Origin: Allacma fusca | Lineage: Eukaryota; Arthropoda; Collembola; Symphypleona; Sminthuridae | Reading direction: 5' to 3' | NCBI GenBank assembly: GCA_947179485.1 | Contig: OX359246.1 | Coordinates: 18,104,001-18,168,000 of the forward strand | Length of the DNA stretch: 64,000 nt | Shown: piece after piece, positions 1-11,799 of the stretch | How the letters are laid out: every line of letters begins with the position of its first letter | Position numbering within the stretch: position 1 is the first letter of the stretch | Made by a program: the position numbers and the translations under genes | The notes under the pieces: model-generated | Told to the model about the DNA's origin: nothing | Database searches by the model: none | What the model saw: the letters and a program-made list of their open reading frames with translations, nothing else

Positions 1-834
1 GTACAGGTAAACCTTCGAGCAAAGACCAAATTAATGAACGTCGGGTCGGTGAAAGATCCTCCTTTCACGTGAAAATTTTGAAAGGGCGACGGGAAATGTT
101 GGAATGAACGAAGTTCCCTTTTCTGAAGTAGCTCAGCAAAATCCTTCAACCTCAGCGAGTTCTCTTTTAGCGACACTACTGAACAGACCCTAAGAGATTT
201 ACTTGCAGCAACGTTCCAGGATTTGCAAACCAAGCGACACGTTTTAAGTAACTTGACATCTCTAAGTCCCTCAAGGAAAATCTCCGACACCTAAAAATTG
301 CAAAATTAATTCCTCGTTCATTATGGATGGATATGGGAATTTGAATTGCTTACTGCCCCAAAAACTTTTTGACCCTCGTTTGTAATCAAATGTCAATTTC
401 CATGAGTAATTACGAGCATAGAAAAATAGTTCAAGTATAATTCTCTCAATAGCTAAAAATCGAGTCTTAAAAAATAATTCGAATCGGAATTGGTATTCAA
501 AAAATCGTTTCCAAAATTAAAAGTTTTACTCGTGAATACCTAGCTCTGTCAAATTTTTCCTTTGTATCTCAATAATTAAAAAGGCATCGGTATTTAAGTC
601 CGTGTCAGCCCTGAATTTTGATAACTCCCCATTAACAATGAAACGAATACCAATCTTTTTAAGTGAATTTCTGCAGTATCATTGCACTACGTATTACTTT
701 TACTTCAATAAATTTACCAAAGTTGGAATTGTTTTGACCAATTCCTGGTCATTGTTTGAGAGGTCCGTGTCCGATGAATCCGCTCTTCCGTTGGTATTTT
801 CATTTTTCCGAATCCGCTTCCTCAGCTGCTCCAT
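1..834 (-). CDS. F-box protein, copy 1 (5' part; runs off window start)
   Basis: Two-exon start of an F-box gene. Exon 1 is 718-834: 39 codons from an ATG at 834, beginning MEQLRKRIRKN, ending at TTG before a GTAAAT donor. Exon 2 runs from 290 to the window edge after a TTTTAG acceptor. The join is in phase 0 and rebuilds the F-box across the intron: IPTL then VSEIFLEGLRDVKLLKTCRL and VCKSW. F-box proteins usually bind Skp1 and bring substrates to SCF ubiquitin ligases through the C-terminal region, which lies outside the window here. Exon 2 is open throughout. It is a close paralogue of the gene at 4,509-6,470, with an intron about 300 bp longer. The substrate cannot be told. Confidence 0.75.
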
Positions 835-1350
835 TATAGTATCCCTTTAACTTGAAACTGTTTTCAGAAATAATAAAATAAGTCAAATATATCAATTAAT
901 ATTTTTTCAATCTCTACTCAGTGTTTCAAAATGATATTGTGATATACACGATGAATAATTATTATTAATTAACCAGCTTGTAAACGGTTGAAAATATGTT
1001 TTGTTAATTACAATAAAATGACAATTATTATTAAATACAATTATTCAGACATTTATGATTGAGCCCAATTATCCTTATATTCTTGTAATTATTTACTGCC
1101 ACAACACAATCTAAATGTTCAATATAATCACACACATTGGCTAGTACGCATGCATAGCATGGGCTTGTTTAATGATTACTAACACTGGGGTTGATTAAAA
1201 ATAACCTCAAACGAAAAATTGTGGACCTGTTACGTTTTGAAACAAAGAGTGCATGCCTTCAGAGACATTGTAAAGCAAGACCCTTGTAAGTTCTGTTGCC
1301 GCTCCAAAAAGTGAAGCCACTTATTTCAGCAAATTCTGTTCAAGCTCTTA
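835..1350. other. intergenic DNA upstream of F-box copy 1
   Basis: AT-rich sequence with no credible coding region. Parts around 1,140-1,200 resemble 7,020-7,090, so this is duplicated flank of the F-box unit. Confidence 0.4.
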
Positions 1351-2137
1351 AGGGTGGCGTCAGCCCCTTATTGTTAGTAAAAAAGCCTTTTCCGTACGTC
1401 CGTGTGTCCTTCCGCACGTTAACTCAAAAACTTACGAACCGATTTAAATGAATTTTTTTATGGACGTTACTCGTGTCAACCTGAAGCCTGAGTTTGTATT
1501 TGGTTAGAATCGGCCGGATAGGTTTTTAGAAAACAATTCTTGAAATTTCTAACTTTAAGTTAACTCCAAATCTATTGAATCGATTTCAATGAACTTTTTT
1601 GTGAATATTACTTACGTCAATCGTTATGATTATTGATTATGGGGGTGAAATCGGCCTGAAAGTTTTATCAAAACAAATTCCGGAAAAAAAACTCGGCGGT
1701 AGCTGACACCACCCTATGGAGAGCCTCGACGTATCTCGTAGCGATGATGTTTTTATTGATTGTTTATTTTGATCATTGTATGCGTTATATGTATATATTT
1801 TTGAGCCACGCCACGTACTATTTATTAAAATCATCGCTACACGATAATTTGAGACTTTACATAAGCAATAATCAAAAGCAAATTCATTGAAATCGATTCA
1901 GTAGTTTTGGAGATAATTGTCATTTGACTTGAAGTTTGAAATTTCAAGAATTGTTTTCGAAAAAACTGCCCAGTCCATTCTAATCAAATACGAACTCAGG
2001 CTTAAGGTTGACACGAGTAATGTCCATAAACAATTTCATTGAATTCGGTTCAGTAGTGTTTGAGACATCGGGCAGAAGAACACACAGACGTTCGGACGTT
2101 CGGACAAGGCAATTTTACAGGGGGCTGACAACACCCT
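1351..2137. repeat. inverted-repeat (foldback/MITE-like) element, AGGGTGGCGTCAG family
   Basis: The left end begins AGGGTGGCGTCAGCCCC and the right end, at 2,137, is an imperfect inverted copy. Both arms carry a subterminal block like GTCCGTACGTCCGTGTGTCC and an inner block around CAAGAATTGTTTTC or its complement. A second inward-facing terminus ends at 1,715 (AGCTGACACCACCCT), so this may be two nested or abutting copies. No transposase frame is visible. Related ends lie near 2,991, 7,879, 23,965-24,154 and 40,869. Confidence 0.6.
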
Positions 2138-2869
2138 AATAAATAATTGTGCTTGCATTCCCAACTATTTGCCTCTGAAATAATTCGCAGCGTCTTCTGT
2201 AATCAAAAACTATCTCCCTTTCGGGAGATAACGGCAAACTTTGTAATTTTCGTCTTTTAGCTTTGTAGCGTCAATGGTCGTCAAAATGTCATGCGTTGGA
2301 AATATAATTACATACAAAGGTTAGTACACTTGTAAATCACTATCTTGATTATTGATTGCTGGCAATGATGGCTGGTTTGATTGAACGAAAAAAGAAACCC
2401 ATCCGAAATATTTTGAATCTGTTACGTCTTACGACTAAAATGGCATGTCTTCAGATGCACTTGTAAATGTAAGACCCAGCAATTTTTTCAAGCGTTTTTT
2501 AGTTTCATTGATATTCCTCAGAAATTGTCATTACAATAATCAAGACTAGGAAGGAAAGTCACCTGTTTTGATTTTACCCATTACTGTATGCTTCATGCTA
2601 AATCTTTTCTGAAATTACTTTTGACACCTATTTGTACGAAATATCATGGGAAGCTCATTTCAATGCCTTATATGATGTTTCGTGTTTAACTTTCATTGAT
2701 TTGAAGTTTTCAAATTTTTGACGCGATTTTATAAAAAATTCCATCAAGTAAAACGAGACAATTCGGGACAAGGAAATTCGTTGTTGCAATTGAGCAAACC
2801 TATTTTTTTTGGATATAGAAACCTAACATAAGCAATATTCACAAAAAAAATCAATAAAGTTGTTTTATT
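2138..2869. other. intergenic DNA, nothing coding seen
   Basis: AT-rich; the stretch near 2,280-2,390 resembles 7,000-7,080 in the second F-box unit. No gene supported. Confidence 0.35.
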
Positions 2870-2991
2870 TCAAAAAAGTAATGTTCATAAATAATTTTAT
2901 TGAAATCGGTGCAGTAGGTTTTGAGATATCTAGCAGATTGACACACGGACGTACGGACAAGGTTATTTTACTAGGGGGCTGAAGCCACCCT
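2870..2991. repeat. right-end fragment of the AGGGTGGCGTCAG repeat family
   Basis: Ends GGGGGCTGAAGCCACCCT and carries the ACACACGGACGTACGGACAA subterminal block, the inverse of the left end at 1,351. The matching left end is not clear. Confidence 0.5.
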
Positions 2992-3205
2992 AAAAATGTC
3001 ATTCAGATACACTTGTTAATTGAAATTTTTTCTCATCGCTTCGTGTTTTATTACTTTCATTCATTTGGAGGTGCCAACGAATTTATTTATCAGAGTTTTG
3101 ACGCGATTTTATAGAAAATGTCATCAAATAAAACGAGACAATTCGGGACAAGAAAATTCGTAGTTGTAATTGAACTAACCTATTTTTTCGGATATAAAAC
3201 CTAAA

Positions 3206-3324
3206 TACAAGCAAAAATATTGACCTGTAGGTTGGCCGGATTTGTATCCGTGACCGCATGTAAGGAGTCTCGAATCGTGAGAGGTGCTTACTATGCAAGT
3301 TAGAGCTAACAGGCCTGCTTCCTC
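3206..3324 (-). repeat. 119-bp conserved module, copy 1
   Basis: One of four 119-bp copies (also at 9,149, 10,366 and 11,681) with no insertion or deletion between them and few substitutions. On the minus strand it begins with an exon-like GAGGAAGCAGGCCTGTTAG after an AAATAG acceptor. That short frame is the last coding exon of the Kazal-like gene in copy 4. Here no matching first exon was found, so it looks like an orphan terminal exon plus 3' UTR, or a conserved repeat. Confidence 0.6.
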
Positions 3325-3564
3325 ACTATTTGTTACTTAAGGAAACTTTCGAGGACTAACTTTTAGACACACATGAAATATGAGTTGATTTGTATAATTT
3401 TCACATATACTTCATTGTAAACTAAAGCTATGCAAACATGTAATTGAACGTGTGAAACGTCTTTCACAACAGAGCTTCGAGAATATATACACACATATGA
3501 GGTTATTGTCCACACAGTATGCATTCCTCAAAGCCTGAACCTTTCCCGATTAAAAGCCGTGGAA

Positions 3565-3946
3565 TTACATACTTTTAAAAGCAACGTCCATAGGATTACA
3601 GCATCTTCGAAATATATTCATTATTGCTGCTTTGTTTGTTGTGGCTGCTGGTATAATTCTGTCATTCATTCCAGAAAAACACACGAACCACAGATTTGGA
3701 AGATATGGCTGTAAAAACCTTGAAGCTGTCATAATGTAACGTGCAACACTTACAACTAAAACTTACACATTGCAATATACATCTGAAATTTCCATGCCTG
3801 TATGTACCTGCCGAAACTGTTTAGCAGTCTCATTAAAATGTTTTGTAAGCAATGGAAAATTCCTTGCCAGAGGATATTTGACCGATGGTTCCCAATCTAT
3901 CATTCGTGTGGAAATTATTACTATGTGAGCAGGAGTGAGAGGTTTT
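3565..3946 (-). pseudogene. unrecognised gene remnant, two exons
   Basis: Two exon-like blocks join in phase 0. The upstream block, about 3,808-3,946, is open and ends FNETAKQFRQ before a GTACAT donor. The downstream block, 3,565-3,708, follows a TTTTTACAG acceptor, starts PYLPNLWFVC and ends with TAA after 47 codons. I do not recognise the family. A diverged copy lies at 9,550-9,950 and has acquired stops. Exon-like pieces at about 4,230-4,290 may belong to the same gene, but no start codon or full 5' end could be placed. This may be a decaying gene or the 3' end of a real one. Confidence 0.35.
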
Positions 3947-4508
3947 CTTCAATTAATTTGTAACTAAATTCGTCCCGATTCCAGCTTATAATGGGAAAGA
4001 ACTGGAGTCATTGATTGAATGTAAATCTGGGGAAACTAATTTTTAGCATAAATTCTTTAAAAGCTTAAAGTATTAGCATGCCAACAAAACACTGTTTTGT
4101 TAATACAACTGTGGCGGCATTGTTTTACCGATATTATTTTCTGATAGCCCAGTGAAGACGAGAAGTTGATTGGGAACATTTGGGCCCGCATTAATATGCA
4201 TGACGGAGGATAAGCACTTACGTTCGAAAATCCGGATGATAATTACATAAGTTGTAGAAGAAACATTTAAAGACATCAACATATCAAGACCCCGCCCATG
4301 ACTCTGATGAACCCAGAAAATACATTTATGTCCAAAAACACTCACCCAAAGGATTCTAAGAATTAAAATAAAAATAATCCTTTTTGTATTACTAATTGTA
4401 TAAATAAAAATGATACAGAATTGAAATGTGGACGGGCGTGTTCAATAAAATGCCTTGCTTGAACATAATGTCCCTCATTTACAATAAAAATGATCAATTC
4501 CTACAGCT

Positions 4509-6470
4509 TCATTGCATCAATACAACATTTGGAATCAACTTCAAAACTTGAACCTCTGGATCCCAAAAGCGATCTAAAGCTGAAATTATTACAATTTTAT
4601 CGAGGTGGCCAACAAAATCCCGGAATAACGGTGCGGACAAAGAACTGTTCTGTAATATGGAATTGAAAATACTCATCGAAATTATTCGTATCTCTGTATT
4701 TAAAGTGACATTTAAAATGAAAATATTATTAGATATCAAATTGGGAACATATCTGAACTTACCCAATGCAATTCAAGATGCTTTAATTTACGGATTCTGG
4801 GCAGGCAGTGTCTTATCATGTCAGGACTAACAGGAAATTTGGATCCAAATTTAATCCCCTCCAACACTGGCATAAACACGAAAAATTATTGAAACCACCA
4901 TAATGTTAAATTTAAAGTAATTTATTTTGCAGTAATTATTTACTCTTGAAGTCCAAAACCGATTCTGGGCAAGGAATCATTTCAACGGACAAGTCGTTCT
5001 TCAAACTCTGAGTTGTAAAGTCAGCAAACGAGAAGAAATCGCACTCCCCATCCACTTTAAGGGTTTTGAGACTTGGAAACGCTTTACAAATGTCGGTTAA
5101 GGTTGAGGTTTGAAATCGAGACATAGAAAAGTCAAGCGAAGTAACGCTTGGAAACTGTCGACTTACAAATGTCAACAGCATAAATAATTCATGGTCTTCG
5201 TCATGATACCATGTCATGTCACGTACTTCGATAACACAATGTCGAACTCCCTCATGGGGAACGGTGAAATTTTCCTTTGCACGAATTGATGTCTGAACAT
5301 CCAAACTGACTTTTGTAAGTGACGGGAAATTATGTGGAGTGAATACAGGCAGAATATTTTGATAATACCCAATATGAATCTCTTGTAATTTTGGAAATCT
5401 TGTCTTATTTCCGATTCTAAAATTCATTCGGAATTGTATCAATAAGGGAGAAACGTTTTCTAAAAATGAGTACCATTCCGGAACGTCCTCAGAAACACAA
5501 TGAATGGAGTACAATGATAACGCTCTGAGTTGAAATTTTGTATTTGCCAAATGTGTTAAATATCTGGAGATGCCCACGCAAAAGAGACGCAAATCCTTGA
5601 TATGCGTGACTTGGTCCTGTTGAAGGAGGTTAGTCAATGATTTATAATCCTTGGTGCTCAGATTAACATAAGTTGGCCTGCACACGCGCATAATATTTTG
5701 TACCATCTGGATATGCGGGCATTGGTGGCAATGATCTTCAAATTTCAACCTTTTCAAAGACGTCAGCCTGATTGCATCGTTCACTAATGTCTCATTCAGC
5801 TGGAACCCCGGATTCGTTTTTGCAAGAATTGTCAAATCCGCAATACTGTTCTTGTTTGCGGCCAGGAACAGACTGAGTTGTGACTGATCTATATCCACAC
5901 CAGCCTTGTCCGACAGGACTACAATTAAGCTCACGCAGGTAAAATTGGGAGTAAAGACCAAATTAATGAACGTTGGTTCGGTGAAAAATCTTCCTTCCAC
6001 GCGTATATTTTGAAAGGGCGATGGGAAATGTTTGAATGAACGGAGTTCTCGTTTCCGAAGTAGCGCAGCAAAATTTTCCAATGTCCGTGAGTTCTCTTTC
6101 AGGGACACTACTGAGCAGGCCCTCAGAGATTTACTTGCATCAATGCTCCAGGATTTGCAGACCAAACGACACGTTTTCAGTAACTTGACATCCCGAAGTT
6201 CCTCAAGGAAAATTTCCGACACCTAAAAATTATATTAAACCGTCGATAATTTAAATAAACCTCATTCACAATAAAATGAGTGCATATCATTTTAAGTGAA
6301 TTTCACCATTGACGTTGTACTACGTATTATTACTCCAATAAATTTACCAAAGTTGGAATTGTTTGGACCAATCCATGGTCATCATTTAAAAGTTTCGTGT
6401 CCGATGATCCTGATCCTGCTCTTCCGTTGGAATCATCATTTTTCCGAATCCGCTTCCTCACCTGCTCCAT
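4509..6470 (-). CDS. F-box protein, copy 2 (four exons, about 562 residues)
   Basis: Model: exon 1 at 6,348-6,470 (ATG at 6,470, 41 codons), exon 2 at 4,944-6,222, exon 3 at 4,763-4,866, exon 4 at 4,509-4,691 with TGA. All junctions are GT-AG and phases fit (0, 1, 0). The F-box is rebuilt across intron 1: IPTL + VSEIFLEELRDV, then LLKTCRLVCKSW (about residues 38-65). The rest resembles the irregular leucine-rich repeats of F-box/LRR proteins (e.g. FPSLKTLKVDG, RKLKHLELHW), the usual substrate-binding part of an SCF ligase adaptor. A TAA right after codon 428 of the big exon falls inside the 77-bp second intron in this model; if that intron is retained, the protein ends there. Role in ubiquitin ligation is family knowledge; the substrate is unknown. 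Confidence 0.75.
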
Positions 6471-6522
6471 TAGGATCCCTACAACGTGCAACTGCTTTCA
6501 CAATTAAAATAGATCAGCAATA

Positions 6523-7878
6523 ATTAAGTTTTTGTCAGCCCCTACAGTCAGTGATTTTTAAAATTTAAAAACGGCTGTCAACTGCTGTAAATTATTGTTA
6601 AATAAATTACAGTTACTTATACAGAGATAAATGAGCCCAATCAACCGTCTTCTGTATTACAACAACAACACAATCTAAATGCTAAATACGATATGGAAGT
6701 TTTTTCTGGAACGACGCGGTCAACACCGAAACAAAGGTTTTGAATACTTCAACAGCAATCAACGACTACTGGTGTTCATTCATGCCCTGTTTCCTAGAGA
6801 GCTTGTATATAATGTACGTTCCATGTTGGAATAAGTACGTCACGCTACGCACTATTTACTAAAAGAAGAGATTGCGCTTGCGTTCCCGACAATTCCTTCT
6901 GAAAATATTAACCGTCATCTGTAATCAGAAACTTTCTTCTTTCCGCCGACGATGTCAAACTTTGGAATTTTTCATTTGAAGCTTTTAGTGTCAATGTTTC
7001 TAAAGATGTCACGAATTACAAAAATAATTAAGCAAGGGGTTAGTGCGCATAAATACCAGGGTCTTAAATAATGATTACTGGCACTGGGTTGGATTAGACA
7101 GAAGCTTAAAGGAAAAATCATAGCTCCGCGATTATTTATTATTGCGCCGTTAGCTAGGGCCATCTCTCCATACCCTTTTTATAGTATCATGTTGAGCTCA
7201 TTTGAAAAATAATAATTTTGAAAAAATAAAGTTAGTGGTACGGTCTGGTACATTGTGTAAAAAAGTTTAATCGGAATCGGTGGAACAGTTCGGGAGAAAA
7301 AAAAAGTGGCGCCGTTCTCTTAGAACTATAAATAACTAAATAACATTCCTTCAGAGGCACTTGTAAATATAAGACTGCAATTTCTTGCTGCAACAAGTGG
7401 ATCCCCGTATTTCAATAAATTCTGCCCCAGTGTTTTAGTGTGTGTTAAATGCTATAAGGCTGAAAACGGGCGTTCAGCACTGACTTGAGTCACCGGACGC
7501 TAAATAATGACTCTAGCTATATATTTTAACCTTTTTAATTTCTCATATATTTTTTATTTTATTTTGTAAAGCCAACCCTTCCAACAATGCGGAAATACGG
7601 GGGATTTCTAGTCCATTAGATGTTTTTCCAGAACATTCATTAAATTCTATCAAACTAATAATAAGCAATTCATTCGTAGTAGGTAAGTTAACTCCGTCCC
7701 GATATGTACACATATACGTACTCATATACGTATGTATAATGCGTTAACAATTAGCCACGCATTCAAACAGCACACGTTCGCGTTAAGGTTCATTCGACAG
7801 TTGGAAGGTGGAGTACTGACATTTGAGAGAAAACCAAAAATAATCGTATTTTTTCCGTTAGTGTTTTTGTTTGTTTTT
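6523..7878. other. intergenic DNA of the second F-box unit
   Basis: Partly homologous to 838-2,400 in the first unit. Only short unsupported frames are present. No gene supported. Confidence 0.4.
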
Positions 7879-8149
7879 AGGGTGGCGTCAGTCCCCTACT
7901 AAAATAGGTTTGTCCGGATGTCCGTGTGTCCTTCCCCACGACATCTCAAAACTTTAATGGACCAACTTCAATGAAATATTTTTGCGGACAATACTTCTGT
8001 AAGCCTGAATTCGTATTTGGCCGAAATCGGCCGGATAGGTTTTGAGAAATAAATTCTTGAAACAGTTTTCTCCAATACTACTTAATGTATTTCAGTTGAA
8101 ATTTTTGTGCATATTGCTTATGTAAATTGTAAAGGTTATTTCTTATGTG
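7879..8149. repeat. left-end fragment of the AGGGTGGCGTCAG repeat family
   Basis: Begins AGGGTGGCGTCAGTCCCC followed by the GTCCGTGTGTCCTTCC block, like 1,351. It is interrupted at 8,150 by the hAT-type element and seems to resume at 8,975 (CGACCCGATAG), but no right terminus was found. Confidence 0.5.
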
Positions 8150-8157
8150 GTTGAAAC

Positions 8158-8966
8158 TAGAGCATCTCGGGCGGTTAAAATTTACGGGTAAGCCCGCAAA
8201 AAGACCGGCCCCCACGGGCTTCGAGCGGGTACGGGTAAAAATTATTACGTTTGACGGGTTACGGGCGGGTACGGTCTTTTCATCGCGGTTAAAAAAGACC
8301 GTGAAAGCCCGTAAAAGCCCGTGAGAAATTCCATTAGTTGTGAATGCAGGAGCAGCGGTTGTGAATGTACATACAACGAATTTCAGACGTTTGCAATTTT
8401 AGCTTTCCAACAAACTAAGGCTTGGTGTACGACAGAGCATCACCCCGTGGGATATTTTAGGCCCGTGCCCGTCTGCACGACTGTTACTAAATAACAAAAG
8501 CAGGTATGCAAGAAAAGTTTTCTTGCATACCTGCCTTTGTTATTTAGTAAGTTTCATTTGCTCCTCATTACTGTGGAAAATTCCATTTAGTCTAAAAGAT
8601 GAATCCTGCTTGTAGTTCATGTATTTGTAATAAGAATCCAGAAGTTAACATTGTAATAAATTCAAGAACGCCACCAGAAGTGCTTACCAAAGCCGAAATA
8701 GCAGCACAAGCTTTTGTATTGCCTTCTTAATAAACAAGGTAGTTTAACGACTGTATGTAACAGTCAAGAACACCAATATTTTAAAATACAGTTTTTCAGT
8801 ATTTAAGATGTATGGTAATTGCGGGCGGGCTACGGGCTTTTTTTAATTTAGCGGGCCGGGCCGGGCTTTTTCGATAGACATTAATTTCGGGCCGGGCGGG
8901 TACGGGTAAAACGTTACGAGCCACGGGCGGGCACGGGCCTAAAATATCCCACGGGGTGATGCTCTA
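8158..8966. mobile_element. hAT-type non-autonomous element, CGGGTACGGG motif
   Basis: Termini TAGAGCATC and GATGCTCTA are inverted. They are flanked by a perfect 8-bp duplication, GTTGAAAC, at 8,150-8,157 and 8,967-8,974. Subterminal zones on both sides are filled with GGGCGGGTACGGG and its complement. No transposase frame is present, so it would depend on a helper. A 67-bp near-perfect inverted repeat sits inside at 8,484-8,550. The 8-bp duplication and G at terminal position 5 are hAT superfamily marks. Confidence 0.8.
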
Positions 8967-9148
8967 GTTGAAACCGACCCGATAGTTTTTTTGATAAATT
9001 TCTTTAGACTCGATTTTATAGAAAATGCTATAAAAACGAGACAATTCGTAATAAGAAAATTCGTAGTTGTAATTAGTAAAAAGAATGAAGAAGAAAGAAG
9101 CAAATGTTGTAAAAAGTAGTTTTTCTAAATTGAAAATAGTTGTATGTA

Positions 9149-9267
9149 TACAAGCAAAAATATTGACCTGTAGATTGGCCGGAATTATATCCGTGACCGC
9201 ATGTAAGGAGTCTCGAACTGTGAGAGGTGCTTACTATGCAAGTTAGAGCTAACAGGCCTGCTTCCGC
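9149..9267 (-). repeat. 119-bp conserved module, copy 2
   Basis: Same length as the other three copies. The splice acceptor AG is changed to GG here (AAATGG before TGCGGAAG), so it could not serve as a terminal exon in the same way. Flanks out to about 10,050 resemble 3,325-4,000, showing it moved as part of the ~6 kb tandem unit. Confidence 0.6.
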
Positions 9268-9549
9268 ACCATTTGTTACTCAGGAAACTCTCGAGGACTA
9301 TAAGTTTTAGATACACATGAAATGTGAGTTGATTTGCATAATCTGCACTTATGTGCGTACTTTAATGGTAAATAAAAGCTGCGCACAAATGTATTTTAAC
9401 CTGTGAAATGTCTTCCACAAAAATGTAGCGTGGATCCTATAATTAGAGAATAGACATAGGAGCAAAGGTTATTGCCCACGCAATATGTATTCCTCAAAGT
9501 CTATACCTTTCCCACTTTCCCCAATACAAGCCGTCTTATACAATTTTAA

Positions 9550-9950
9550 GAAAAACTTCCAAAGGATTGTAGGATTTTCAAAATGGAGTCAGTATTGTTG
9601 CTTTGTTTGCTGCTGCTACCGTAATTCTGTCATTCACTTCAGAATAACATACGCACCACAAGTTTGGAAGTTATAGCTGTAAGAACCTTGGAACTGTCAT
9701 AATGTGACGTGTAACACTTAAAATTAACATTTACACTTTATAAAGGGCATTTTACATGTCTTTATTTGTGTGCAGAAACTATTGTAGTTCCATTACAATG
9801 GTTCGTAAGACATGGGAATTTTCTGCCCAAAGGATATACATACTTACATATGACCAATGAACCCCAATCTATCATTCGTATGGAAATGTTGCCTATGTGG
9901 TGAGCATGAATGAGGTCTTCTCCTGTGGTAGAAGTCGCAGCAAAGATTGG
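9550..9950 (-). pseudogene. decayed copy of the unrecognised gene at 3,565-3,946
   Basis: Aligns by eye to the 3,565-3,946 remnant (for example PNLWCVCYS against PNLWFVCFS) but carries an early stop in the last exon and an altered upstream exon. Consistent with loss after tandem duplication. Confidence 0.35.
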
Positions 9951-10365
9951 GGATACGACCAGTATGCAATCAATTTTGTTTACAAATATTGTGGACATCT
10001 TTCAAAACCAGATGGACGTTCCGACGGATTTGCATAATTAAAAATGGTTCGTTCGATTTTTTCAATTGGTTAGAAATTTTGGAGTAATTATAAGAGTTGC
10101 TGCAAATAAACAATAATAATACATAGATTTTTAAATTTTTTATAGTCAATTGCTTAAATGTGACATTTAGAGACAAATTCAGAAATAAGATTTTTACCCC
10201 TTAGAAATTCTACCCAAGAAAAGAGCGATTCTTCATAGCGGATGTTGCAGTATAATAATCAAAGCCTCAAGGTTATGTTTTCAAAGTAATAAGTCATGCT
10301 ATATATTTACATTGTGAAGATAATTTAGCGGTGGGATTTTTTAACATAAAAATTAAAAATACAAA

Positions 10366-10484
10366 TACAAGCAAAAATATTGACCTGTAGATTGGCTGGA
10401 ATTATATCCGTGACCGCATGTAAGGAGTCTCGAAGTGTGAGAGGTGCCTACTATGCAAGTTAGAGCTAACAGGCCTGCTTCCTC
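10366..10484 (-). repeat. 119-bp conserved module, copy 3
   Basis: Identical in length to the other copies. The nearest acceptor AG lies a few bases further upstream than in copies 1 and 4, which would put the exon in another phase. No first exon seen upstream. Confidence 0.6.
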
Positions 10485-11680
10485 ACAATCTATTTCTTAT
10501 GTAAACTTTGGAGAACTATCTTTTGCATTTTAGACATACCCATCAAGTGTTGAGCAGATTTGCATAATTTTAACTCAGACTTTCATTGCAAATTAAGAGA
10601 AGCTGGGAAAAAACGTATTCGGATATGCTGACTGACTGGTATCATTTATTACATAGTTCAAGGTATTGAGCTACTCTCGTGGATTCGAATAGCATTTAAA
10701 TTCACAAATTATGGAGCTTGTCCCTTTTGCATCTACACTGTCTTTGAATACATACTTACACTTACGGGGCTGATGCAACATTGTACTACTAAAACCATTA
10801 TTTCAGTTTGACCTTTCACATTTTATTTAAGTACTACCAAAGGCTACACTACATATGTGCATACATAATTGTATTATTAGATAAGTTCAGATAAGATCCG
10901 CTTATTACTGCTACAAGTATAAGAATAGTATCCGGGTGGAAACAATAGAAACTCGAATAATTGCACTGGTTTTGGGTACATCACGAGTACATTTTGGGTA
11001 CAGGTGCTTCATTTTAATTGCAACTAATTGTGGGTAGGGGGACTGAAAAAATTTACTCAAGTACTGAGAAGAGGGTACTGCAGGGCATGTGGTACACTGT
11101 CTGCACCCTGTCCGAGCTCAATACCCTCCAAATGGGACTATAAATGCTGTACCAACATTTGTATTAAAAATTGTTAATTTATTTAAAAATGTGTAAAAAT
11201 CTTACTCGAATGTAATAGGAAAGGAAATAATCCATGGAATCGCAGATTTCACCAGAACTATCCTCAACCAATAATATTTGCAGACTTGTATGCTTCTACC
11301 CTTCTGGGTCTCTTCAATACAGAGTAATTGGTTCTGTGGTGCTGAAAAAAGGAGAGCCATTTTCGGACAAAAGATAGTTAGGAATTTGATGAGACCTATT
11401 ATATTTTTGTATTAAAAATTGTTAAAGAACCACCTCCTTAATCACCTCTGAAGACATAACATGACATAAATGTAACGTTATAAACGGTTATTCCACCGCG
11501 ATGGAATATAAAGTTGTCTTCAGATATGTTATATATTGGAAGTAAACCTAAACTTGTTCGACAGGTTTTTTTCCACGATTTTCTAAAGAAATGCCCCAAA
11601 ATAAAAGGAAGAAAATATTGAAAGGCAATTCATATCATTGTAATTGAGCAGAGGCATTTATTCTAGATTTAAAAAATAAA
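10485..11680. other. intergenic DNA between modules 3 and 4
   Basis: AT-rich, no supported gene. A search by eye for a second signal-peptide exon like 12,913-13,105 found none. Confidence 0.35.
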
Positions 11681-11799
11681 TACAAACAAAAATATTGACC
11701 TGTAGGTTGGCCGGATTCGTATCCGTGTCCGCATGTAAGAATTCTCGAAGTGAGAGAGGTGCTTACTATGCAAGTTAAAGCTAACAGGCCTGCTTCCTC
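11681..11799 (-). repeat. 119-bp conserved module, copy 4 (holds last coding exon of the Kazal-like gene)
   Basis: The right edge coincides with the splice acceptor of the 20-nt terminal coding exon (11,781-11,800). The remaining ~100 bp would be 3' UTR, yet is as conserved among the four copies as the coding part. Confidence 0.6.

Noticed and set aside
3206..3324. 40-codon coding exon in the alternative frame of the 119-bp module
   Set aside because: Most differences among the four copies change the residue in that frame and no upstream exon of matching phase was found.
4936..6222. Single-exon 428-residue F-box protein starting at 6,222
   Set aside because: The codon at 6,222 is GTG directly after a splice-acceptor AG, and the first half of the F-box lies in an upstream exon at 6,348-6,470.
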